64,000 nucleotides of DNA from Sorex araneus (lineage: Eukaryota; Chordata; Mammalia; Eulipotyphla; Soricidae), in assembly GCF_027595985.1 (NCBI RefSeq), contig NC_073306.1:82819599-82883598 (forward strand), in the 5' to 3' direction. A model generated the notes under the pieces. The model was not told the DNA's origin. It did no database searches and saw only the letters and a list, made by a program, of their open reading frames with translations. The position numbers and the translations under genes are program-made. Position 1 is the first letter of the stretch. Each line of letters opens with the position of its first letter. Shown here piece after piece: positions 35,835-46,600 of the stretch.

Positions 35835-36505
35835 TTTTGAGTTTTTTTTTTTCTGTCTTACGAATTGAAATCGACTCTATGTGAGAATATTTGGTCTTAG
35901 TCTTTGGGAAATTGCAAGAAGTTTGAAGAGTGTGGGTTAGATCACTTGGAAGGCGGAGTTTCAGTGTATCTCCCCCACCACACCAGAGCATCCTTGTGAG
36001 AGACAGAGTTCCTGTTCAGTGGTGCAAGTCAAGAAGGAAGGGGTGTCCTTGGTACTGTGAGTCTCCAGAGGGCAGACTGGAGCTGCAAAGAACAGCAGAT
36101 AAGAATTGAGCTCATAGAGGACAGGAGACAGATGTTCTGGTATATTATGAACCATTGCCTCTGTGCTGATGAGAATGCCTTTTTGGGGATGATAATGATA
36201 TAGGAAAGAAGAGTAGATGCGAGAAAATTTACAAGAGTCAAGAGTAGGTGGATAGTGACAAATGCTGTCCTTATTGATTGGAGGCAAGGAAAGGGGAAGA
36301 ACAGAAATGACTCAGAGTTGGCAGCTGGGACAAGTGAGAGAATGTTGAAATTTATGACAGAAATAGACCATGAAGAAGGAAACTTGTTCTGTGCTGGAAG
36401 AGGATTTTGATTTTAGATGGGTTGAGTTGAGTAATGCCTATATACATTTCTCTTGTGGAACAGCCCTTTGAACCTGGAGCTCAGGAATAATTAAAGAGAT
36501 AAAGG
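35835..36505. other. Intergenic, no gene seen
   Basis: No exon or element recognised. Confidence 0.4.
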
Positions 36506-36509
36506 TTTT

Positions 36510-37910
36510 TTAAAAAATTTTATTTATTGAATCACCATGAGAGCAGTTACAAAGTTTTCAGGTTTAAGTCTCAGTCATACAATGATGAAACACCCATCCC
36601 GTAACCAGTGCACAGTTTCCACCACCAAAACCCCCAGTATATCCCCTATCCCACACCCTCCCCCTACCTGTGTGGCAGATGATTTCCACATTATTTTCTC
36701 TCTACTTTGATTGCATTCAAATATTTCGACACTGGACCCACCATTTTTTTTTATTTTTTATTTTTAATTTATTTATTTTTAATTAGTGAATCACCATGAG
36801 GGTAAAGTTACAGACTTATACATTTTTGTGCTCATGTTTCCCCCATACAAAGTTTGAGAACCCATCCCTTCACCAGTGCCCATTCTCCACCACCAGTACA
36901 CCCAACATCCCTCCTACTCTCCCCAATCCCATCTCCCCTCACCCCACCCTGCCACTGTGGCAGGGCATTTCCTTTTGTTCTCTCTCTCTCATTAGGTGTT
37001 GTGGTTCGCAATAGAGGTGTTGAGTGGCCACTGTGTTCAGTCTCTAGACCACATTCAGCCCGCATCACCCTTCCCCCGCATGGCTTCCGACCACATTATA
37101 CTTGGTGATCCCTTCTCTGAGTTGCCCTCTCCCCAGAATGTGAGGCCAGCTTCCAAGTCATGGAGTCAACCTCCTGGTACTTATTTCTACTATTCTTCTA
37201 TTCTTGGGTGTTAGTCCCCTACTCTGTTATTCTATATTCCACAGATGAGTGCAATCTTTCTATGTCTGTCTTTCTCTTTCTGACTCATTTCACTTAGCAT
37301 GATACTTTCTATGCCGATCCACTTATACGCAAATTTCATGACCTCCTTTTTTCTAACAGCTGCATAGTATTCCATTGTATAGATGTACCAAAGTTTCTTC
37401 AACCAGTCATCTGTTCTAGGGCACTCGGTTTTTTCCAAATTCCTGCTATTGTAAACAGTGCTGCAATGAACATATAAGTGCAGATGTCATTTTGACTATA
37501 CTTTTTAGCTTCTCTGGGATATATTCCCAGCAGTGGTATTGCTGGGTCAAATGGGAGCTCAATATCTAATTTTTTGAGAATCGTCCATATTGTTTTCCAA
37601 AAGGGCTGAACCAGTCGGCATTCCCACCAGCAGTGTAGAAGGGTGGACCCACCATTGTTATTTGAGATTTCCCCCAAAACTTAGATCTGCCAAAAAAGCA
37701 GTTTGTTTTAGACACTTTGTTTTCTATTGCTGATTATGAATTGCATATGTTGTTGTGCAGCCGCTACTGATTTTGGAATTCTGGAATTTTAATAATTAAA
37801 TCTGGAGGGATTTCTGCCCCAAGCTGCTGGGTTCTGAGATTTGTTTCTGAGTCTCTGGGATCATGGCTGTTAAGCAACTTGATCAGGAGCCAGAGAGCAA
37901 TACAGGTATT
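36510..37910 (-). mobile_element. Second copy of the L1-tailed element, split by an L1
   Basis: 36510-36745 (tail) and 37644-37910 (body start: TCTATTGCTGATTATGAA, CTGGAGGGATTTCTGCC) align with 31567-32020. An L1 at 36746-37643 separates the parts. The copy is truncated at about 37900, before the repeated unit. Confidence 0.78.
36746..37643 (-). mobile_element. L1, 5'-truncated, with 13-bp target-site duplication
   Basis: TGGACCCACCATT at 36733-36745 and again at 37644-37656 frames it. Minus strand: ORF2 end (LDIELPFDPAIPLLGIYPRE, KKLWYIYTMEYYAAVRKKE), 3'UTR and A-rich tail. The ORF2 remnant ends in a stop, and only ~150 residues remain. Confidence 0.95.
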
Positions 37911-37961
37911 TTATTTATTTGCAAAGAAGTCTTATCTAGACCTTCTGTGTTCTTCTCTCTT

Positions 37962-38145
37962 TTTTTTTTTTTTTGCTTTGGGGCCTCACCACTGTGCTCA
38001 GGGCTTACTCATGAACCGGTGCTTAGGATTACTCTTGGTGCTGCTCCAGAGACCATATGAGGTGATGGGGATTGAATCTAAACACAAGGGTTTGAACATG
38101 TGCAGAGTAAGCACCCTACCTGCTATATTATCGCTCTATTCCTTT
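37962..38145 (-). mobile_element. SINE-A, decayed
   Basis: T-run, TTTGCTTTGGGGCCTCACCA and ATATTATCGCTCTATTCC on plus. Confidence 0.75.
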
Positions 38146-38149
38146 GACC

Positions 38150-38560
38150 TTCTGATTGTGCAATTATTGAGAGAAGAAAGACCACAGGGTAGAATACTGG
38201 CCTGAGAAACAAGCAAAAGGACAGAGAAATCTACAGAAGAGGGAAAAAAAATGTAGGGTCAAATCAATGGTGAGTCCTGAGACTGTTCCAGGACGTGGTG
38301 AGAGGAAAAAGCTGAGGTTGTTGAAATCTAACCCAGCCATTGAGTAGGAAGAATGGAATGGGAACTCCTATCAGGCTTCTGTAGTTAAGACGTATGTGGT
38401 CATGAATAAATGTCCTATTGACTTAGCAAAAGATAACAGACGATATTCATTGTGGGTTCAGTTTATTGCTGCAAATATTTATGCTTTTCGAACTTCAGGA
38501 TGTGATTATATTAAGAAGCAGGATCTTTAAGAATGTAAGTGAATTAAGAAAAGATAACTA
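38150..38560. other. Intergenic, no gene seen
   Basis: No feature recognised. Confidence 0.4.
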
Positions 38561-38564
38561 AGGT

Positions 38565-38705
38565 AGAGCTGGAAAGATGGTCCAAAGGACTGAAGCACAT
38601 GCTGTCCATGAATTAGGCCCAGGTTCAACTTCCAGCACAGCACGGTCCCCTGGCCACCAAGCCAGGAGTAACCCAAGGATCACAACTGGGTGTTATCTTC
38701 AATCG
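38565..38705 (+). mobile_element. SINE-A, old variant, short
   Basis: AGAGCTGGAAAGATGGTCCA head and CCAGGAGTAACCCAAGGATC body. Confidence 0.65.
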
Positions 38706-38978
38706 CACTCCCCATGACACACTCAATATTATTCACAAGGAGCATACTCTAAAACCACTAATATACTTTCATAAGGAGGAAATTAGGAGACAGACCTGTA
38801 TAAAGTACAGACTGGGGAAAGAGGGAGACGATAGTCAACTAGAAGCCAAGGACAAAGGCATCAAAAGAAGCCAACCTGACAGGCTTCATGGCTCTGATAA
38901 AATAAATTCCTCTGTTTCAATCACCTATTCTAGGGGTAATTTGCAATTACAGCCTAACAGACCAAATAGGACCATTTT

Positions 38979-38999
38979 TGAGGTGGTGCCACCTGTTTC
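38979..38999. repeat. 21-bp inverted repeat, left arm
   Basis: TTGAGGTGGTGCCACCTGTT(T) is the exact reverse complement of 39802-39822. Each arm is itself nearly palindromic. Confidence 0.9.
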
Positions 39000-39060
39000 T
39001 CCTCTCTTTCTCCTGGATCTAAGAATGTCAAAATATTGCCAATCAAGAGACTGATTTTTT

Positions 39061-39233
39061 TTTTTTTTTGCTTTTTGGGTCACACCCAGTGATGCACAGG
39101 AGTCTCTCCTGGCTCTGCACTCAGGAATTACCCCTGGCGGTACTCAGGGAACTATATGGGATACTGGGAATTGAACCCAGGTCGGCCGCGTGCAAAGCAA
39201 ACTCCCACCTGCTGTGCTATCGCTCCAGCCCCA
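39061..39233 (-). mobile_element. SINE-A with short target-site duplication
   Basis: AGACTGAT at about 39049 and 39237. The BoxB side reads GAATTGAACCCAGGTCGGCC. Confidence 0.9.
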
Positions 39234-39394
39234 GAAAGACTGATCTTAATGAATGGTGCTACAATCCTATCTGAGGCCACCAATCAACTGGGGTCCTCTA
39301 TGATCCAAGCAGTAGTTTTCAGATTACCTGTATCGCTGAAGAACTTTCTTTTTAATCTTGATTCTTTAGGAGGAAGGTACACCTGGCAGTTTTT

Positions 39395-39578
39395 TTTGTT
39401 TGTTTGTTTGTTTTGTTTTGAGCCATACCCAGAGATGCTCAGGGGTTTTACTCCTGGCTCTGCACTCAGTAATCACTCCTGGCACTGCTCAGGGAAGCAT
39501 ATGGGAGGCTGGGCATTGAACCCAACTGGCCATGTACAGGGCAAGAACCTTACCCACTGTGCTATTGCTCGGATCCTC
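39395..39578 (-). mobile_element. SINE-A
   Basis: (TTTG)n tail, GAGCCATACCCAGAGATGCT and GTGCTATTGCTCGGATCC on plus. Confidence 0.85.
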
Positions 39579-39801
39579 TAGAGGCTCTTCATACTTTGGA
39601 CCAATTTTATAATGAGGATGTCACCTTTGAAGTAGGAGCATACTTTAACTTCTCTTTCTAAACACAGAGCTTTCTGGAAACTCCTCCTGTGAAGTCCCAG
39701 GACACAGTACAGTCACTGGTTGACTATTCCTGTGTCACAAGCAACAGATATGAAACACACTTTCTTCTATCTTTGTGGCTCAGAGCTACTTTCTGATTCC
39801 A

Positions 39802-39822
39802 AAACAGGTGGCACCACCTCAA
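39802..39822. repeat. 21-bp inverted repeat, right arm
   Basis: (A)AACAGGTGGCACCACCTCAA pairs with 38979-38999 across ~800 bp that contain two SINE-A copies. Confidence 0.9.
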
Positions 39823-39835
39823 TAAGTACTTGATT

Positions 39836-40009
39836 TTTTTTTCCTTTTTGGGTCACACCTGGCGATGCACAGGGGTCACTCCTGGCTCTGCACTCAGGAA
39901 TTACCCCTGGCGGTGCTCAGGGGATTATATGGGATGCTGGGAATTGAACCCCTGTCGGACCGCGTGCAAGGCAAATGCCCTACCCGCTATGCTATTGCTC
40001 CAGCCCTGC
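39836..40009 (-). mobile_element. SINE-A with 14-bp target-site duplication
   Basis: CAATAAGTACT(T/C)GA at about 39821 and 40010. The insertion lies just beside the right inverted-repeat arm. Confidence 0.95.
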
Positions 40010-40014
40010 AATAA

Positions 40015-41335
40015 GTACTCGAAAAGCTTTGGCAACTATGCTTCCTGTGTCATTGAGTCTCTGTTAAAGAAATAGTCTCAGTAGGCCAGGTATAATAAGA
40101 AATTTTATTGCAGGGATTTTACTCTATACAATTGTGGGAACTAGTCATATGGTCTTAGATGGTAAGCCTTATTCTTAAACTTTTACACAACCTACCACAA
40201 TTACAAAGGTGAGACATGAAAGCAGAAGTTTGGTGATATGTTGGGGGTAACCTGGGTGTTCATCATAGGAGTATATTGGATAAAGACAGTGTGGTGAAAT
40301 GTGTGATATTAGTGGAGCTGTCTAGTGTACAGACAATAGCATAGATAGAATTTTAGAAAGTGCCAAATAAAAATATCTAATAGCAAATGTAAATAAAAAA
40401 TTTAGACTCAAGAAAATAATATATAATGAAAAAAATGAGTACATTAATTTGGAGACCAGAAAATGGGAATAATGATTACAGCCACAAGGTCATAAAGAAA
40501 GACAACTAAAGGAAGTTGATATGATCCAATCATGAAAGTGAGCCCTGAATTGGGAAGTATGATTAATCTGTATCTGAAATTATAAAATCAAGTGGAAGGA
40601 AAACAGAACAAAACACACTAAAATGAACATTAAGAATAGAAAATCTATCAAAATAGAAAATTCTGCTAAAAATATTTAACAAAATAAAAATTATATTTAG
40701 TACAAAACCAAAGCCCTTATGCAAAAATATAGCTAAAGAGAGGGACTCAGAGTGCTGAAAATGATAAAAAGGAAATAGATATTAAGGCAAAAAGCATGGA
40801 ATGAAAGTAGACAGTCTAACATATATGAGAAAGCTCTAAAACTCATAAATCTTTCAGTGGAATGGGGAATCAAAATTGCTGACCCATGAGCTCAGGGAAT
40901 GAAAAGAAAAAGAAACTAAACTAAAGCAATGATGACAAATGATGTCTATGGACCCATGGGAGTTGAAGATTTAAAAAAAGCAAACTTAGAAGACTATGAC
41001 TTGAATGCTATGGTTAACAGAGTTCTTAATAAATATATACTGAACTCTTGATTATGGCAATAACTAATTTGCTTATCTTTGGGTGTATGTGTGGGGGTGG
41101 AAGGGAGTGCATTGAGTAATATCCTGTGGTGCTCAGGGGCTGTTCCAAGCTCTGTGCCTCGCAGTGAACAGTGGTGATGCTCAAGGAACCATATATTATG
41201 AGAGAAATTGAAGTGAATTTACTTAAATTGATAAGTCTACTCATATCATCTATAAAATTGATAATTTTATTACAAATGCAATCAAAATATCTTTTAAAAA
41301 TCGCAAAATTAGGAGGAAATGTCATCATATAATTA
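40015..41335. other. Intergenic, A-rich; possible L1 relic
   Basis: 40340-40840 is A-rich in the plus sense, as L1 coding strands are, but has no long frame or diagnostic motif. A decayed minus SINE-A piece lies at 41120-41205. Confidence 0.35.
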
Positions 41336-41339
41336 AAAG

Positions 41340-41462
41340 AAAGAGACCAGGGAGATAGGTCAAGGGTGGAAGGCGTTGGTTTGATCCCTAGCACTGCATG
41401 ACTTTCTGAACACCACTACCTGTTACCCTGGTAGACCCAAGCACTGCTGGGAGAGCAAGAAA
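41340..41462 (+). mobile_element. SINE-A fragment
   Basis: AGAGACCAGGGAGATAGGTC head with a shortened body. Confidence 0.6.
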
Positions 41463-41524
41463 AAAATCAACTTTGAGGTCTAAGCGAAAATAAATTGATA
41501 TTGCAGACTCAAGAATCACAACTA

Positions 41525-41640
41525 AAGGCTTGGTCTTCAGGCTCTTTCCTCCCATGAACATGTACTTCCTCTCTTTCTCTCCCCTAACATCTTTCTAAGT
41601 AAGCCTCATTCAGTAAAAAACTATTTTCTTCAAAGAAAAA
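41525..41640 (+). mobile_element. LTR-like fragment
   Basis: CATGAACATGTACTTCCTCT and CTCTCCCCTAACATCTTTCT parallel 53870-53970. Confidence 0.4.
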
Positions 41641-41761
41641 CCAACCCAAACAAAAAATATATATGACTGAAATATTGCACATCAAAACGTGAGATATATT
41701 ATTAAAGGCATTTTCAGGAAAATTCATGTAACAATCGGAAAGGGTACCAATAAGGAATACC

Positions 41762-41945
41762 TAGGGACTGGAGAGGTAGTACAGCGGATAAGGTGCTCGC
41801 CTTGCATGCTGCCAACCCAAGTTCAATCCCTGGCATTCCATGTGGTCCCCTAAGAAACTCCAGGAGTAATTTTTGAGTGCAGAGCCAACAGTAAGCCCTA
41901 AATATCACCAGGTGTGGCCCAAAAACCAAAAGGAAAAAGAAAAAA
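41762..41945 (+). mobile_element. SINE-A
   Basis: GGGACTGGAGAGGTAGTACA head, CAGGTGTGGCCCAAAAACC and an A-rich tail. Confidence 0.88.
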
Positions 41946-41949
41946 ATAG

Positions 41950-42810
41950 TAAAAGCAAAATAATTATTAAGTATTAGAATACAGGAAAATATAATCAAAG
42001 TGGATTGTGATAAAATATGTTAATGAACAATAAAATGAAACACTCAATAAGATATATAGATAATTCAACAGCTATCTGATAAAAAATAGATGCATTACTG
42101 AAGAGCTTAATCAAGAAAGAAGATACAATACAATCACATTTGAAAATCTACATTAAATAAATAGATCCCCACATTTTATCTCTTTAAATGCCCCAATTTC
42201 TGTCTAAATTTATTGATAGCCGATTCCATCTCAGGAATATTTGTCAGTTCAAAGAGACAGTAGTAGGATTTTAAATAGTTCTGGTAAAGTCAAAATCTTG
42301 ACAACATGTAGGTGTGGAGAGAGAATTTTTCTCTACCTCAGCTTCCTTGGAAATTTTTCCCCCAAAGCAGGCAGAGTCAATGCTTTAGCAGCCAGAGTCC
42401 TTAAGGAGAAGGAAAGAGTGTGGGTCCATCTGGAGCTCTAGAATCACTGAGGTCTGTGATGTATCTACTCCTGGTATCCTCATAAGAACTAGGCAAGAAG
42501 GCTACGGGAAAAAAAGGGGGAAATGTGTAAGGAAGGGACTATCCAGGAAGGAATTATTTTTCCCAGCAAAATGAAGCCCAGAACAGCGCAAAGATTCATC
42601 CTGAGCGTAAGGCCAGCCACTCTCCTGGAGATCACCCCACAATTCATGGCTTGGTTTCCTTCATAGACCCATGATTGTCCTAGCCCATGCTCCTTCCTGC
42701 TTCCTTACCTCATGCTTCTTGTCCATTAGAACTCAGAGGTGGGAACACTCTTGGACTTGCTCACCCAGTTCCCTCTGTTTTGAGATTATTACTTTTTTAT
42801 CTTTAATTTT
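41950..42810. other. Downstream flank of FCRLS
   Basis: A-rich L1-like relic to about 42180, then unique sequence. A short terminal FCRLS exon could lie here, but none can be recognised. Confidence 0.35.
42209..42214 (-). terminator. Candidate AATAAA poly(A) signal downstream of FCRLS
   Basis: The minus strand has AATAAA about 1.1 kb past the TGA of the SRCR exon. The intervening DNA includes a SINE (42815-42975), so this is only one possible 3' end. Confidence 0.2.
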
Positions 42811-42814
42811 TTTA

Positions 42815-42973
42815 AATTTTTGGGTCACACCCGGCTATGCACAGGGGTTATTCCTGGCTCTGCGCTCAGGAATTACCCCTGGTGGTGCTCAGAGGACCAT
42901 ATGGGACGCTGGGAATCGAACCCAGGCCAGCCACGTGCAAGGCAAGTGTCCTACCTGCTGTTGCTTCAGCCCC
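42815..42973 (-). mobile_element. SINE-A
   Basis: TTTTTGGGTCACACCCGGCT to GTTGCTTCAGCCCC on plus. Several bases are missing between GTGCTG and TTGCT. Confidence 0.9.
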
Positions 42974-42975
42974 TT

Positions 42976-43313
42976 TTAAAAATTTTTTGAGATTAATTTT
43001 GATGAGTTTATGGGAGATAGAGCTCAAAAGAGCTGATGGGATTTCAGAACACTGCCATCAGTATATACTAGGTTAAAATGACTCGCATCCTGTGGCTTAA
43101 TAGTTATTTTTCTAGTTCCAGTCCATATCTATGAAAATGTCAATGTTTTGACTTTTAAGATGGCAGGTGAAAGTTGATCATAGAACAAAGAGGGGAATCT
43201 TATGACCCTCAGCCCAAGTAGCATTCTAATGTAGGAGAGGGGGTGTGACGGGGGAAAGGGCAAGGTGAACAGAAGATAGAGTGGCCCCTACTTCCTACCC
43301 TCAGGCCCTGTAC
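42976..43313. other. Possible FCRLS 3'UTR or last intron
   Basis: Unique-looking sequence just beyond the SRCR exon stop. No repeat recognised. Confidence 0.4.
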
Positions 43314-43642
43314 TCACTCACTTTCACACACTGCGCCTGCATCTTCATCATGTCCACAGTCGAAGGTCTCAATCTGTGCACATTCAGCCAGGGCCTCTTC
43401 TGTCCCGTTGCACAGGGCGACCTGAATAAACACAGGTTGGTCCTCTTCTGCCTCTGGAAGGTATATCACGCCTGCAGGTGTGTGCTTAGCTGCTCCACAG
43501 CCTAGCTCCCGGCACACCACGGCCACATCCTTCATGTCCCAGCCATCATCGCACACGGTGCCCCAGCGACCTTCCTGCTCCACTTCCACCCGCCCTTCGC
43601 AGCGGTGGGCGCCATACATCAAACGAATTTTGGGTGGTGGCT
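43314..43642 (-). CDS. FCRLS: FCRLS exon 7: group B SRCR domain
   Basis: Residues 389-497. After an EPPPKIRLMYG linker come C403, C419 (WGTVCDDGW), C432, C437 (VVCRELGCG), C466, C476, C484 and C494 (CGHDEDAGAVC). Eight cysteines make it group B. The usual WLDxVxC segment reads FIQVALCNG. The 3' limit is uncertain: the frame ends at TGA 43316-43314, but a consensus donor GTGAGT starts at 43321 (exon end 43322, phase 1) and could splice to a short unseen last exon. Confidence 0.88.
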
Positions 43643-46600
43643 CTGCAGACAGAAGACCAGAATGTATTTTTATACTAATTCCTGTGTTAAGTTGTTTGAT
43701 GATGGTGGGGGTGTGTTAGATGGTGGGGGGCTTGCTGAAAAGTAGGGGAGTCATAGAATCTACCCCACCTTGTTATCTTTTCCTAAGGGCATCTCACCCC
43801 ACAAAGGCCCCTATATCTGGGAAAAGTGCTTCTGCTATAAAGAGACATTGGGGCAGGGAGACATATGGTTTGACTCTCATCAGCTCAAAGGGCTTTAGAT
43901 TTAAAGAAGGTTAGAGCTAGATAGTGTTAGAGATGGAGACGGAGGCCTTGACAAGAAAGGGTCTTGCATTACTCATTTTGGGGGCATCCTGCCACCTGGC
44001 TCATCTCTGCTTACTTGTTTGTCTATGTTAGAGTAATTCTGGGGAGGAAGGGAGGTTTGAGCCATATCCAGAAATGATTAGGGGCTACTCCTGGCTCTGT
44101 GCTCAGGAGTCATACCTGGCAATGCTTGGAAAGCATTTCTGGTGCCGGAGATTGAACCAGGATCAGTGGCGTGCAAGGCAAATGCCTTACCTGCTGTACT
44201 ACTCTGGCTCTGGAGTTATTTGTAAAGAGCCTCTGCTCTCTGGTGTTTCTAATGGAGAGGAGATATGTGAGTTTGGAACTGTCAGAGGCCAAGTTTGTCT
44301 GCGAATTAAGCTCATGGATAATATAGAGGAAAGAAAGGAGGTGAGACAGAACCCTTGGGTTAGTTTTACACATTTGGTGCCACTCATTTCTGACATTCCT
44401 GCAAGTTTACTATCATTCTTTTTAAGGGCTCAAATAAGTGTGTATGGAATTCCTGACACTTATGAGCAGAACACTCTGCTATCAGGGGCTGGAGCAATAG
44501 CACAGTGGGTAGGGTGTTTGCCTTGCATGTGGCCAAGTGGGTTCAATCCCCGGCATCCCATATGGTTCCCAAGCACTGCCAGGAGTAATTTCTGAGTGCA
44601 GAGCCAGGAGTAACCCTGAGCTTCACTGGGTGTGACCCAAAAAGCAAAAGAAAAAAATATAAGGAAATCTCTAGTGCCCTGCAACTCTAGCAAAAATTAA
44701 ACATTCTTCTATCAAGTCAATTACCTAGTCCATGGCAAATGCCTTGCAAGAAGTAAGCTAAGAATTATAACTAATCTTAATGTGACCATGAAACATTAAT
44801 AGATTGAAATACTGAACATGTAAGACTCTATGAGAGGGCCTGAGCGATAGTACAGTGGGTAAGCCTTGCTCGTGGCCAAACAGAGTTCAATCCCTGGCAT
44901 CCCATTATGTTTCCCTAGGCACCACCAGAAGTAATTTCTCAGTGTAGAGCCAGGAGTAACCCCTGAGCACTGCTGGGTGTGATCCTCTCCCCCCCAAAAA
45001 AAGGGACTCTATAAGAACTGAAAAATCAAGCAACATGTTTAATATAACAGAGAAATAAATGAAGTTTTTTATATCTTAAATGGAAAATTTACATTACAAA
45101 AACTTCCATATGTATACTATTTTTAAAAAGTTCTCATGGTGCAGAGTGATAGTACAGCGGGTAGGGTACTTGCCTTGTATGTGGCTAACCTGGGTTCAAT
45201 CCCTGGTAACCCATAATGTCCCTTGAGTCCACCAAGAGGGATCCGTGAGTGCAGAGCTAGGAGTAAGTCATGATCATTGCGAAGTGTGGCCCCCAAATAA
45301 AAAAGTTCTCAGAAGTAAATTATACAGATCATTCATATTTTTATAAAGTTTATAAAGATAATGAAAAGTCAATAAGATGTTAGTTAAATAAAAAATATAT
45401 ATAATGTGCTAATAAGAAATTGTAAATCTTGAGTTCTAAAAGAAGTGAAATTCCCTATTAGACATATTTTAGAAATAAATCTAGTGAAAATATTTTACAT
45501 CAAAATGTGTAAGATAAGATAAAAATGGCACATAGGAGAACACATATAATTTTTTTTTTTTTTGCTTTTTGGGTCACACCTGGCGATGCACAGGGGTTAC
45601 TCCTGGCTCTGCACTCAGGAATTACTCCTGGCGGTGCTCAGGGGACCATATGGGATGCTGGGATTCGAACCCGGGTCAGCCGCGTGCAAGGCAAACGCCC
45701 TACCCACTGTGCTATCACTCCAGCGAGAACACATAAAATTTAAAATTCACTCATTAGGTAAAATTGAATAAGTACTTACTTAAGAAATTAAAGAAAAAAC
45801 TATATAGAGTAAACTTAAAACCAAAAAAATAAATAACTTAGGAAACTAAAAACCAAATTGATTTGAATAACAAAATTAAATATGGATCTTCAAAAAGAGC
45901 AATAATAACTGGTGAAGGGATGGGTGTTCGAGCATTGTGTAACTGAGACTTAAACCTGAAAACTTTGTAACTTTCCACATGGTGACTCAATAAAAAAAAT
46001 TTTAAAAAAAGACAAAAAGAGCAATAATATGGATAGCCTTTGACAAATCTGAATAAGTAAATCTACACAAAAAATTAGAAATGAGAAGATTCCTAATGAT
46101 AATTATGATGCCCTTTAAAAGATATATGTGAATCTCACAGTTAGTGTTAAGTATTTGAAAATCTGAATAAAGGTCCTACTTTTTGAATAAAAGTAGTCAA
46201 ATTATTTTAACAAAGGATATACATCTTGAAAAAATGAATGAAAAGGACTTGAAAATGGAGGCAAAGCTATTTGGATCAGTGATAAAAAGTTATAAGGAGT
46301 AGATCACTGTATCACTGTCATCCCATTGTTCTTTGATTTACTAGAGCGTTTCATATGGGATGCTGGGATTCGAATCGGGTCGGCCGCGTGCAAGGCAAAC
46401 GCCCTACCTGCTGTGCTATCACCCCAACCCCTCTGAAATAATTCTTAAGCTAATCTGCCACTGAAACCAAAACTTGGTGAATATAAGTTTTAAAAAAAAC
46501 ACTTACAAATAAGGCTGCAAAGTTTTGAAATAAAATACTAGCAATTTTTTTTTTCTTTTTGGGTCACACCTGGCTATGCACAGGGGTTACTCCTGGCTCC

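Noticed and set aside
36832-37108. Overlapping 70-85 codon frames on both strands
   Set aside because: They lie in the L1 3'UTR and recur, with changes, at other L1 copies.
43314-43642. SRCR exon as part of a CD5L gene
   Set aside because: It has the same strand, phase and spacing as the FCRL Ig exons and is the only SRCR exon in the window, whereas CD5L has three.
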